Assembly (NCBI GenBank): GCA_011316305.1
Contig: SAUG01000040.1
Span: 124,001-188,000 of the forward strand
DNA: 64,000 nucleotides
Origin: Rusavskia elegans
Taxonomy: Eukaryota; Ascomycota; Lecanoromycetes; Teloschistales; Teloschistaceae
Direction: 5' to 3'
A program made the position numbers and the translations under genes. This document shows, in pieces, positions 1 through 10,238 of this stretch (position 1 is the stretch's first letter; each line of letters opens with the position of its first letter). The notes beneath the pieces are model-generated. The model saw nothing but the letters and a program-made list of their open reading frames with translations. It had not been told where the DNA came from and did not search any database.

Positions 1-474
1 GCGCTCGGCGCCGGGCTTTTCAAAACGGACGAGCAGTTCGAGCAGAGCAAAGGCGAAGGACGCCAGTTCGGTGGGCCCACCGAAGAAATGCGCAAAGTAT
101 CCGCAGCACTGAATAAGATTGCCAAAGCCAAGGGGACAGCTCTCACGAGTATTGCGCTGCGATACGTAATGCACAAATCGCCCTACGTCTACCCCATCGT
201 TGGGGGACGAAAGATCGAGCATTTGAAAGGGAATATTGAAGCGTTGGCTATTGAGCTGACGGATGAGGAGGTGGATGAGATCGATGCGGCGTTGCCGTTT
301 GATGTGGGGTTTCCTATGAATATGCTTTTTGAGATGGGCGGGGAGAAATATAATACCCGGATGAGCACGCCGGATATCCGGCTTTTGAACACGACGAGTA
401 ATATTGATGTGGTGCAGAGGGGCAAGCCGCCGAAGGCACATGGTGCGGAGGAGGTTGCGGATGGGGATGCGTAG
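1..474 (+). CDS. Aldo/keto reductase, C-terminal part (gene cut by window start)
   Basis: The frame is open from the first base to a TAG at 472-474, giving about 157 residues of a protein whose start lies outside the window. It matches the C-terminal third of NADP-dependent aldo/keto reductases of the fungal aryl-alcohol dehydrogenase/norsolorinic acid reductase type. It shows the GRKIEHLKGNIEAL segment, which in this family contacts the cofactor, followed by a LTDEEVDEID helix. The tail after that is long and proline/glycine-rich (ending near GKPPKAHGAEEVADGDA), as is common in the AAD subgroup. The catalytic Asp/Tyr/Lys/His residues would lie upstream and cannot be checked. These enzymes reduce aldehydes or ketones in the cytosol; the substrate cannot be told from this part. 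No intron is needed in the visible portion. Confidence 0.85.
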   Translation, partial: ALGAGLFKTDEQFEQSKGEGRQFGGPTEEMRKVSAALNKIAKAKGTALTSIALRYVMHKSPYVYPIVGGRKIEHLKGNIEALAIELTDEEVDEIDAALPFDVGFPMNMLFEMGGEKYNTRMSTPDIRLLNTTSNIDVVQRGKPPKAHGAEEVADGDA

Positions 475-893
475 GGAGGGGGGATGAGTTGGGGGGATGT
501 GGAGATTATGATAGATGCTTCGGCTGTAGAGATTATGACGGTATCGAGGAACAAGTAATTAGTAATGTTTGACCTTTTGTCACAGTACTTTTTTGGTACG
601 TTTCTTCCTCGTTCTTGTATTATGCTTTGATCTCGGCAAATCAAACGGGTAATCGAAGCTCGTGCTAAAACGGTGTCACTCTCGTAATGGAATGACCGGA
701 TTCCCGTGTAATGCGAATCAGCTTGAAACATAGGCATCGGATGTATCGAGCCAGAGTACACATAGATGTCATAGACTGTAGATTGCGTGTAAGAATTGGT
801 ACAACATGCAGCAAAATGCCGGATGATGGGACTTTGCGATTATCCATGAAATGACTCCTTTTCTACATGGTCAAAGATCTATAGAGTCTGCGT
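475..893. other. Convergent intergenic region
   Basis: This stretch holds the 3' flanks of the aldo/keto reductase (+) and of SUP35 (-). I see no further gene, tRNA or repeat in it; short frames here lack coding character. Confidence 0.6.
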
Positions 894-3145
894 TCAAGCC
901 GTTGAGTCCGTGATCAGCTTTGTAATTTTTCCAATAGCTATCGTTTGTCCCTAGATTCCGTTGTCAGCATGTTCATGAAGACTTCGGACCGTTCGTGCTC
1001 AGGAGGCATGGTTTGATACATACCTGATCTCTTAACGTAAATCGTCCCTGATTGATATAGTTAGCAACATTATATCGCTTGTGCTCAGAGGGAAAAAAAA
1101 AGAGGGGGGGGTACCAATTGTGGCAATGTCTCATAAGTTTCTACGCACACCTTGCCCGCTGCGGAAATGACCTCCAGCCGCGCAATGACGGCCATGCCCT
1201 GTTTCCCGTACGGCGGCGGTTTCTTGCTCTTCCTTCCAGTGCCCTTCTCCAACTTATGCAGCAGCGCGCCGAAAGTAACTTCTTCTATCGCCGAATGTAC
1301 ATGCAACACACAGTTGAACCCGGCGCCCAAAATACTTTTGATTTCGAGGAGATGAATTTGCGCTTCAAAGGCTGCCACACAATGCACGGGTCGTTTGGGT
1401 GAGCACAACACGAAACCAGGTTGAACGTCTTCTTCCTCAACACCTCGGATGCGCAGGCGTACTTGATCGCCGCATTGAGCATTCTGAATTTCATCTTCCG
1501 TTTCCCCGTACAGAGCCGAGATGCTTATGTTGTCCCGGTTGGGCATCAAAAGATAATTATTGGTCTTGCGCAGAACGCCCGCTTCGATCTTGCCCTCAAT
1601 CATTGTACCCATGTCCTTGAATTTGGCGTTGACGGGCATCATGAACGGTGCATTGACTTTCCGCTCTAAAGATTTCAGATTATCGAGGTACTCCAGTAAT
1701 GACGGACCATCATGCCAGGGACAAATTTCTTTAGGCACGCGATCTTTGATGCCAACCGAGGTTTGTGCAGAGACCGGCATGAACGCCAAATCATTCTTAG
1801 AATACCCCAGTCCCTTGAGGAACGCAGTAAGTTTCTCAGTGCATTCCTTGTAGCGATCTTGACTCCATTCGACCGTCGTGTCATCCATTTTGTTGATGGC
1901 GACAACGAGTTTATTGACACCCTGGGTCTTGGCCAGCATAGCGTGTTCACGGGTTTGACCACCTCTTTCGAATCCGGTCTCGTACTCACCTTTCCGGGCG
2001 GAGATGACGAGGATGCCGACGTCAGCCTGAGATGCGCCAGCGATCATGTTGGGAACAAAGGTCTTGTGGCCAGGGGCATCGAGAACAGTGTACCGACGCT
2101 TGTCGGTCTCGAAAAAGCCGCGACCAACTTCGATCGTCTTGCCTTTAGACCGTTCTTCTTTCGTCATGTCGAGAGCCCAGGAGAGGTACCATGACTCGTG
2201 ACCATCTTCTTTGGCTTCCCGTTTGTACTTGTCCATGGTTCGTTCATCAACCATGCCGGTTGCGTAAAGGATGCTCCCACCAAGCGTAGATTTGCCGGCA
2301 TCGACGTGGCCAATAAAGATGAGGTTGACATGTTCTTTGCCGTATACTTCTTCCAAGATCTCCTCGTCTACATCTGCTGCCTGTTCCTTGACTACTTCAT
2401 CCACTTCTCGTTGAGCTGCTTTGTTTTCGCCAGGGGTAGGGCTGGATTTGCCTGATGATGGAGAGGGCGAGGTGGTGCCATTGGCGGTTGAGGATACCTT
2501 CTCGGTTTTTTCGATGGCTTTTGCAGCGGCCACTTTTGCGCCGGTCTCTGCTGATGGTGGGGAATCCTTTGTTGTTGCGCCTGGAACATCAGCACCTATC
2601 GATAGGGTTTTCGTTTTTGGCGCCACTGCTTCAGCTCCTATTGACAAAGTCTTGACAGGAGGGGCGCCTCCTGGAACTCGTTGGGCTGGTTGTGGTGCAG
2701 CAGCAGGGGCTGGCGAAGCTGTGGTGTCTCCGCCTGTGGGTCTCTTTGCGATGATAGGTGTCTGCCTCGTTGGCTGTTGTTGCTGCTGTTGTGGCGGGGG
2801 CTGCTGGTAGCTCTGTTGGCCGTAGCCAGGTTGCTGGCCGTAACCCTGTCCATAGCCTTGGTTGTACTGGCCATAGCCCTGCTGCGAATACTGAGGGTAT
2901 GCACCGTAGGACTGCTGTTGGTTGGAGTACTGCTGATACTGTTGCGGTTGATGGGCTTGACCGTATTGCTGATACGGCTGGCCGGGCTGGAAAGACTGTG
3001 CAGCTGGTTGAAAGGATCTAGCTTGTGGAGTGAATTGGATGCCCTGGCCGTTCTGCTGGTTTATGTGCAAGTTCTGCTGGGTCCTGCGGCTCAGGTCCTC
3101 ATCCTGAGCTGCTGGATCGTCTTCCCAAGAGTCGAGTCCTGACAT
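894..3145 (-). CDS. SUP35: Eukaryotic peptide chain release factor GTP-binding subunit eRF3
   Basis: eRF3 is the GTPase that works with eRF1 to end translation at stop codons. The model has three exons: 3145-1115, 1047-1024 and 950-894 (703 aa). The two 3' introns (1048-1114, 951-1023) are needed to restore the conserved C-terminus GRFTLRDQ + GQTIAIGKITKLI. I chose the ATG at 3145 because it gives the MSGLDSWEDDPAAQ start; the open frame further upstream has no ATG. Residues about 15-130 form a Q/Y/G-rich prion-like domain with YGQ and QQ repeats. A charged M-region follows, then an EF-1alpha-like GTPase with G1 GHVDAGKST, G3 DAPGH and G4 NKMD, and the two beta-barrel domains. It faces the Yrb30-type gene across a 737-bp divergent region. 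Confidence 0.96.
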
Positions 3146-3882
3146 AGTGGCTGGAAGAGAGGAATTCGTGGATGAGGTGGTGGGGCTCTGCCCGGTTTTA
3201 CGCCTCTGTCGCGCCCTCACTGGCGATCTGTTCTCGGTTAAAAGATGAGACTTTGGTGGATAATGTCTGACTTTTTCGTAGTTCTAAAAGTAGGCCGATC
3301 GTGTTATTACATAGAGGTATCCTTGATAAATGAAACTTCTTTTCAGAGCGGGATGTGAGGTTGAATAGTAGCGTTTGCAAATCCCGTGGGTAAGCGGTCT
3401 ATCGGGCCACACTGAAAATACAGAGTGGGGCATATGCTTGGCGGGAGACTCAGGGGTAAACCGATTTATAAGGCCTACAATTACTCTGTCATTCACTAAG
3501 TCTAAAGATATTAAAGCCCTTCTATAGCTAGGAGACCCTAAGACTATCCTGAAAACTAATTTATTTATTTTTAATAGGGGCTTGTGTGGTGCTGTTGTGC
3601 GGCAAGCCTGTGCTCACTATGCATTTTCAAAGTGGCGAACCAAGGAGGTCACCAGTCTTGGCAATGTCTGAGTCATCCATCAAAATATCAGTCAACCGCC
3701 TGTGGATATGTTGTGAAAATTGGATAAACAACGTCAAGGAGATTTCTGTCGAAGATGTTTTGAACATATTGATGGGGCTCCATTGCCTCTTCCAATCTGT
3801 TTCCATTTCTACGGCTCTTGAAATTGCATAATCTGCCTTCTTAGCTGCTGTCTCTCATCCTCCTCAGACAAATTACTGCAAG
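3146..3882. promoter_or_regulatory. Divergent promoter region between SUP35 and the Yrb30-like gene
   Basis: Both neighbouring genes start away from this 737-bp stretch, so it should carry both promoters and 5' leaders. A T/A-rich run lies near 3560-3578. I recognise no specific operator and no other gene. Confidence 0.55.
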
Positions 3883-6440
3883 ATGGATATCTTCCTGGGA
3901 AAGGTACGTGGAATAATTTTCCAGAATACCCACAATTTTGTTTGACAAAGACATGGCAGGTCACACAGCAGGCTATGAACTATGCTATACGGTAGCTCTG
4001 CCGAAGAAGCTGTCGATGATCTATCTCACATATCCGTCTAGGTCCGGCATAACCATCACTGCCAGTTATGCTATCAAGCAGTCAACTCGTTTGCTCAAGG
4101 TATTTTCGATATCGGCCATGTGTCGGATGAACGGTGAATGATGTTTCCTAGACTGTTGAGGGTAGTGAGAAGGAAGAGCTTCAGGATCTCCAAGAGAGGC
4201 TTGACAGCAAGATCAAGGTTAGTGCACTAACAGTCCAAACATAAAGCTGTGTCGCTATCATGAAAGCACTGGTTCCATGTATTTGGATAAAAATATTGCT
4301 CTAACCCACACATCTCAGATTATCTCGCCGGCGATCGATATGATCGAGCTGATGTACGTAAGTTGTTCTGGTCAGTATGACCTTTCTCTCGTTTGCGAGT
4401 CTAATCCTTACGAAAAGCTCGGCTCGGGGTAATACCACTTTGGAATCTGCTGTGTCCTTGACGAAATCACTGCGACGGGAGATCCAAGCCCTGGGCCAGC
4501 GATTAGCCGAAGCAGCAAATACCGACGAGCGTGCTCACAGTGGAAAGCTGAAAGCCCAGGAAAAAGCGCAGCATGAGCTTGATCTTAAGCGCGTCGTCCT
4601 ATCCATCAAGAAGCTCTTGAACAAGATCGACGACGCCGTGCCCATGATCAACCTTGCCATCACTGCGTCGGGCACCAATTTATCTTCAGGCTTACCCACT
4701 ACTGTATCACCGTCGAGATTGCTTCAAGCGAGTACGTTTCTTACCGCTGGAGACAGTCAGTACTCCCTTGATCCGTCCAAACCTGTGCAAATCGGTCCAA
4801 CGTTCACTCTGTCCATGTACATGCTCTTTGCTGGACATATCCGACCGCAGTATGAAGAAGATATCCGAGAAAGTACTTGGAAAGAGGTCATCCACAAGGC
4901 CAACGTGAAGCTGATGCGTGTTCCGTTGGATGAACTGTACGAGCTCCCAGGCAAGAAAAAACCGGCCAGCAGAACACCAAACGGATCATCCGAGCACTCC
5001 CCAGAGCTAGCAAATTCAACAAAATCTGACGATAGTTACTTTCGAACTGACAACACGGAAGCAGCGCGATCTGACGAATATGCCTATCAGTTGCTGATCG
5101 TGGAAGACCTTGAAGATGATCGCGTTCACACCTTTGAGGACGATGAGGCTCTGCCAGGACCATTCGAAGACGTCAACTTGGCTGGCATTCGAGAAGCTCT
5201 GCCTGTGCATGAGCTGTCGAAAATTTTCTATGCTGATACCGGCAAGATACTCAACATTGGCACCGAAGGAGAAACTAATAATCCAATTTTGCTGCTCAAG
5301 AGAGACATCAATGCCATTCCACCGAGAAGAATGATGGCGCGAAAGAGCGAAGGGACTTTTCGAGATCACGGAAGTGATACCATTGATGGCACATCAGGGG
5401 CTATTCAATCCCAGCTTATCAGAACGAATCGCTCTGAAACCCCAGAATCGGCAACGTCAACACCGCGCAAAAACACACAGGTCGTTCAAGCGCCGAATCC
5501 ATGGCGAATTCCCCCGGACCTAGACCCTGAATGGATAGCCTTCGAAGTCTATACGGAAAGCGAAGACTCGGATGTGGAATCTGAGCCCGATGGTTCTTCT
5601 AGGCAACCGAGAGCTCCCTCCGGGGGATCTAACCTTACGACGGCAACGTCCCGCCTCGATCTCCAACCGGCCAGCGCAACTACACCCTCGTCACCCTTCC
5701 CTAATTCATCGCGATCAAACTCGACACCGCAGCTCCCACCAATCCGCACCTCCCTCTCCCTTCTCGAAACACTACTTCGCCTGCTCTCCCTCCAGCAATT
5801 TCAACAAACCCCCCATCTCTCCATCCCTGACGAACTCCTCACCTTCTTCCTCTCCGAATCAGCCTCCACAGGCGCTGCAAGCGGAAATGTCGAAGAGCGG
5901 AAACGCGTACGTGACGATGCGCGTCGGAGAGTGGGCTTTGACCCGTATGATGAGAGTCCGATCAAACGAAGAGGAGAAGACTATCAGTATCGTGATCAAA
6001 GAGACGGGTGGAATGCAGGCGCCGACGAGTATGGAAGTGCACCTTATACCCCCGAACAGGGTATTGATTTCGATGGAGCTAACAGCAGCCGTGACTTCAC
6101 CACATACCCTTCGCCAACGTCAGCCAATGGGCAATTAGTTTCTAGCTTACGAAGTTCAACGAATCAGCAATCGCCTCTCCTGTTGAAGAATCACCGTTCG
6201 AGGAGCGGTACACCCAGTTCAGGGAAAGGGTTATCGGACACACCGCCCCTCCGATGGCGACCGAATGCAGCAGTGCGCGAGGATCCAACGAAAAGGGGCA
6301 GTCCGCTTGCTAGACCGGGTACGGGGTTTACGGATGAAGGGCTGGGCAGTAGTCCGCAATCGCATAATCAGAGCCCGGATGTCGAGCAGGCGGTCAAGGA
6401 CGGCGATATCGAGGGCGCCAAGAAGGCGAATATGGGCTGA
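3883..6440 (+). CDS. RanGTP-binding protein of the Yrb30 type
   Basis: The model has six exons: 3883-3903, 3960-3991, 4042-4099, 4152-4217, 4319-4353 and 4418-6440 (744 aa). All junctions use GT-AG and keep frame. The spliced N-terminus reads through VTQQAMNYAIRSGITITASY and later IISPAIDMIELISARGNTTLE. These are hallmarks of the fungal Ran-binding family that includes yeast Yrb30, a protein that binds RanGTP in the cytoplasm and inhibits GTP hydrolysis stimulated by RanGAP. The N-terminal third is helical and conserved. The remainder (about residue 300 onward) is Ser/Pro-rich and low in complexity, as in mould homologues. Five introns packed into the first 540 bases and none in the last 2 kb is typical for fungal genes. 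The family assignment is from recalled motifs; the biochemical role is inferred from yeast. Confidence 0.82.
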
Positions 6441-7835
6441 TAGATTCTACGACTAGGCGTGCTTAGAGGATGATCTTTCTTTAGATACCCCCTTGGAAGC
6501 TCGTGTGCTTACTATCGAACCCTTTGTTTATGGTAGTCGTGGTGTCGAGATGTGGGTGACGAGGTTCCGACTGTATGAACTCGCCCCTTGTGCTAATGAA
6601 TCTGCTCCGTAGTACTCTTTCTACTTCAGACATCATTGTTGACATTCTGTTACGTCGCGATATGGTATGGTGAGCTCATAGTGTATGTGTTCCTTCAACT
6701 ATCTTCTCTACCTTACTACGTCCTGTTCGTTTCAGGTCCGAAGAGAAAGTACAATTTGATTGCCCTCGGTAACATTTCCATTCCCCGGTACTTTTCACCC
6801 TGTCTTCAATGGGCTTCATCTATCCATATTTGTTGTCCCAGGCCGAGTAAGCTGATATCACTTATCTCATACCCATACTAACAACTCTGTTTTCCAACTC
6901 ACATATACAATTATTCAATCAGCTCATCTCATTTCATACAGTATATTCCCACTGAACAAGCACCTATCACTCAAGCATATCTATAACACTACTATCTCCT
7001 CTACCGCCAAGTCATCCCATCCAGGGCTCAGGTAATACGGCCTCTCTCATTGTGTAATTTCGAAGCGCAACAAGGGACGTATCCAGTGAGTACCTCGATA
7101 TAAGATTCCGTTCTCGCGATTACTGTTTAGAGTTTGCTAAGGGTTGATTTGATAGAAACGGCCTTCCCGATTCGCATCATACATTATGACATTCCATTCT
7201 CTGAAGTCCATTCATTTGTACCAAATCGCCGCCCACTGGCAGGAAGCTATATATCTCTTGCTCCCAAGGGGGGGGGCTGGGATTGAAAGATCACGTACAA
7301 ACTATTCCTCCTCCGCCTTCGACGATACATCGTGTACCTTATCCCTTCGTCTGCCAGCGTGTCCGTTCAGACCTACCCCTGACCAGGGGCGAGTAGTCAC
7401 GTGATGTCGACCCTGCAGCTTCAGAGAGCTGTAAGATGACATCACCCGAGTATCGAGATTTTCCTTTTATGTACTTCGTTAGGAGGCAGATTGACCGAGA
7501 CTTCCCGAAGACAATATTAAGTTAAAAATGCTGCTGCCACGCAACAATGTAACATTTAGAAAGCCTGTTAACGCCATCACAGGGAGGTACAATTTCCTAG
7601 GCTGCTCGAGCTAGGTAGAGACAGCCATGAACAAATGGCAATATCTACTCATTCCATTTCTCTCCTCTCCTCGTCATCAGATGCCTATTCGTCCTTGTCT
7701 TCGAGCGTCGCGCGTTGAACAAGCAGGAAAGGGTGGGCATAACCTCCACAATGTCGAAAATACTGGCCTATATCTGGGATTGGATATTCTATCTTTCTCT
7801 CTGTCCTGTCTTCTTTTTGGGCGAGCGCGGCAGAC
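6441..7835. other. Intergenic region, no gene recognised
   Basis: This 1.4-kb stretch follows the Yrb30-like gene and precedes the HET-domain relic. It contains a G-run near 7266-7278 and several short frames without coding character. I see no RNA gene or repeat. Confidence 0.5.
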
Positions 7836-8270
7836 ATGTATTTGCCATCCATTATCAACGCCCCTATCACCCATGCACTCGGTTTATGGATCCTTGTCTG
7901 GCAATTCGTTCGGGACTTCCTCTGGTATCCTCTGTTCCAGGATATTGTCCCCGCGTGTTATTTCTCCTGGAATAGCCGTGTGTATGATGATCTGCAGCGA
8001 AGTTCACAGCAGATTCGGGTGTTAAAGCTGCATCCCGGACCCTGGTCGGCTAAGTCAGAGGCTGAACTCGTTACAGTTGATATAAATGCAAACGAACGAC
8101 ACTACGAGGCATTATCGTATTCCTGGGGCGGCCATCTAACTACACCTGCTAGACCGTATACTTGGCACATGTCTGTCTTCCCGCTGAAACATCCTTCTGC
8201 GGAAACGTTGTGAACTTACTGCGACGTTTTAGTGAAACTTTCCCTGGGCAAGTATACTAATCGCCTCAGG
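7836..8270 (+). pseudogene. Truncated, frame-broken HET-domain (heterokaryon incompatibility) gene relic
   Basis: An ATG frame from 7836 encodes a hydrophobic segment (ALGLWILVWQFVRDFLWYPLF), then IRVLKLHPGPW and the HET-domain signature YEALSYSWGG at about 8103-8132. It ends at a TGA at 8211-8213. In another frame the DNA continues with a stretch ending NVVNLLRRF (about 8170-8250), which resembles the next conserved HET block (Val/Asn/Leu...LRRxR). The reading frame therefore seems broken between the two blocks. No further HET motifs follow before the MYND gene, so most of the usual 600-800 residues is missing. Intact HET proteins trigger programmed cell death when unlike hyphae fuse. An alternative is a spliced first exon of a very short HET-like gene, but I found no convincing splice pair. 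Confidence 0.65.
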
Positions 8271-8826
8271 TACTTCCGATTATGAACAACCTTCTCAGGC
8301 ACTTTTGAGGGTTTGAAGGTCTGAAGGAAGCTTGAATTTATTGGATCAGTGCAAGCGGCCTGTCTAGATGTATCTGGATAGGGCCTTGGTTGGGACAGAT
8401 GGGGCAAGTTTGAAACAGCGAAATAGCTAGGGACAATACGGTAGAAGAAGTAGGGCGATATATCGGAGGTGGTGGAGCAGTTAGTGGTGAATGGTATTCG
8501 TTGCTTCCGGACACAATTTTTGCCCTCTGGTACCCTAGGCTGGAAAAAAACTCATTTGAATGCCACATCGGCTGGTTTGGCTGCCAGATAGTAAAGTTCT
8601 ATGGGAAGAGGTAGGAGGTATCGCTCAATTCGTAGAAAAACGCCACAAAGTTTGAGCTTGCTGACAGACAGAGTCAAGACGCTTATCAAAAAGGACAGAG
8701 TTATCGTGACCTGACCCGAATTCGGTTAGTATTCTTCTATATCGACTTCGAAGGTTCTCAAGCTCACAGCCTGGGTGCACGACACGTGTTGGCGGAAGAT
8801 TTGTCGTGCTGGCCAGTCCTAGTCCG
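8271..8826. other. Intergenic region downstream of HET relic and MYND gene
   Basis: Nothing recognisable is seen in these 556 bases. They may contain decayed remains of the rest of the HET gene, but no motif can be read. Confidence 0.45.
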
Positions 8827-9864
8827 CTACCGTTCAGGGAAATTCAGCAGGACCCTGATGATGTCAATAGCTCCAGGCGTCTCGACCCAGGAGTCATAGC
8901 AGCGATCCAACACGAAATCAAGAGTCCGTTTGTCGTTACTCGGTCTGTGTCTTGATCCTCCAGGACGGAGATCCGGGTTGACGAGTGAAGGCCAGAGATG
9001 AATATTAGCCTTTTCGACTGCTTCAAAGCAGAGTTTGACTTGATTAGTTACATCTTCGATAAATTCGCTATAATCTTCTTTGCTCATGGCCTGGTGGTTG
9101 TTCCGGACGGCGTCTGTAAGGGGGATAAAGCCTTCCACCATGTTGACGAGTTCTGGAGGCAGCCTCTGATGGAGGGCACGGATCTGCTGGAGAACTGTTA
9201 TGTCCGACAGTATTTTGATCTTGATCAGGGCCACACAGAACATGTTGACGAGGCTAGGGTTCCCATTGATCGCGTGGATGATATGTGAAGGCTGTTCGAA
9301 AACATTGGCGTCCGTAATATCCAGATATGGTACGATAGGATAGCTCTTGTGGATATCCTCGTCGGATAGGTCATTCAACTGCCACCATTTGACCAGAGAA
9401 TAAGCTTCCTGGTCCCGGCCCAGGCGTAGGAACACGCCGGGAAGATCACTCCTTAGGTCCATCGGATCGCTTGGGAAACAGCGCAACATTTCACACGCCT
9501 TTTCGGCGGCAAGTCTGATGGCAGCAAACGTATTGGTCTTGATCAAAGCTTCGATGTATTGGCACCCGGCCGCGACGTATGTCGGTACGTTCAAGTAGCT
9601 GTTGAGATTACGTGCGAGACGCTCAACAGGAATTGGAACAAACCTTGAGAAGTCGTCATCATCTTCGTCATAAGCGTCAATTTTCAAGTTGAATTCTTCG
9701 TCTTTAAGAAAGCTCTTCGCTTGTTCAAGGGCCTTGCAAGAAGACTCGTGCGACACGTCAAGACTTCGGTGACTTTCAGAGCAGTACAGCGTAACTTGGC
9801 AATCTTCGCACTCTGTTAGATCTGTTAAGCTGCCGCAGAGGTTGCAGCATGGAACAAGGAGCAT
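8827..9864 (-). CDS. MYND-type zinc-finger protein of unknown function
   Basis: A single-exon frame of 345 residues starts at the ATG at 9864; the frame extends a little upstream but without an ATG. The N-terminus has a MYND finger: a CxxC pair (CNLC), a second pair (CEDC), then YC and a His/Cys end (HESSC), within residues about 7-45. MYND fingers are protein-interaction modules, not DNA-binding ones. The remainder is an acidic patch (DEDDDD) and then a helical region with RLAAEKACEMLRCFPSDP and LPGVFLRLGRDQEAYSLVKWW. This resembles the TPR-like C-terminal half of many uncharacterised fungal MYND proteins. No SET domain is visible. The function is unknown. Confidence 0.8.
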   Translation of the reverse strand: MLLVPCCNLCGSLTDLTECEDCQVTLYCSESHRSLDVSHESSCKALEQAKSFLKDEEFNLKIDAYDEDDDDFSRFVPIPVERLARNLNSYLNVPTYVAAGCQYIEALIKTNTFAAIRLAAEKACEMLRCFPSDPMDLRSDLPGVFLRLGRDQEAYSLVKWWQLNDLSDEDIHKSYPIVPYLDITDANVFEQPSHIIHAINGNPSLVNMFCVALIKIKILSDITVLQQIRALHQRLPPELVNMVEGFIPLTDAVRNNHQAMSKEDYSEFIEDVTNQVKLCFEAVEKANIHLWPSLVNPDLRPGGSRHRPSNDKRTLDFVLDRCYDSWVETPGAIDIIRVLLNFPER

Positions 9865-10238
9865 GGCTGAGCCTGTCAAGCTGTTGGGTGTTGGGTCAAA
9901 ATTTGATAGAGAGATTTGAAGAGGGCCGACAGCCAGGAACCTTTCAGATTAGATAGCGCAGAAGATGATGGTGATCAGCTTTGTGGAGCTTGGTCGGATG
10001 CTTCTGTAAGCCGAAGTTGCCGAGAGCTCCTTGGGAAGTTGTGGAGATATAAAATGATTTAGAAGTCAGTGATTTGCGGTCAATGGATAATTGCAAGGTA
10101 GATGATGAGTCTTAGCGTTGAACGTCTACAACTTCTGATGCTCACAACCCGATGTCGACATGAACGAGGTATGAGATGTCATCCTACCGAATGACCGATC
10201 TCCGAATTATTATGGTAACACTGCTCGACATTCCTGAC
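9865..10238. promoter_or_regulatory. 5' flank of the MYND gene
   Basis: These 374 bases lie upstream of the MYND gene and downstream of the next membrane-protein gene, both on the minus strand. They should hold the MYND promoter. No specific element is recognised. Confidence 0.45.

Noticed and set aside
1712..2810. Long plus-strand frames inside SUP35
   Set aside because: They are antisense shadows of the conserved eRF3 GTPase frame and its low-complexity N-terminus.
7266..7278. Run of G residues
   Set aside because: A single homopolymer run without repeated G-tracts around it; no quadruplex or regulatory meaning can be argued.
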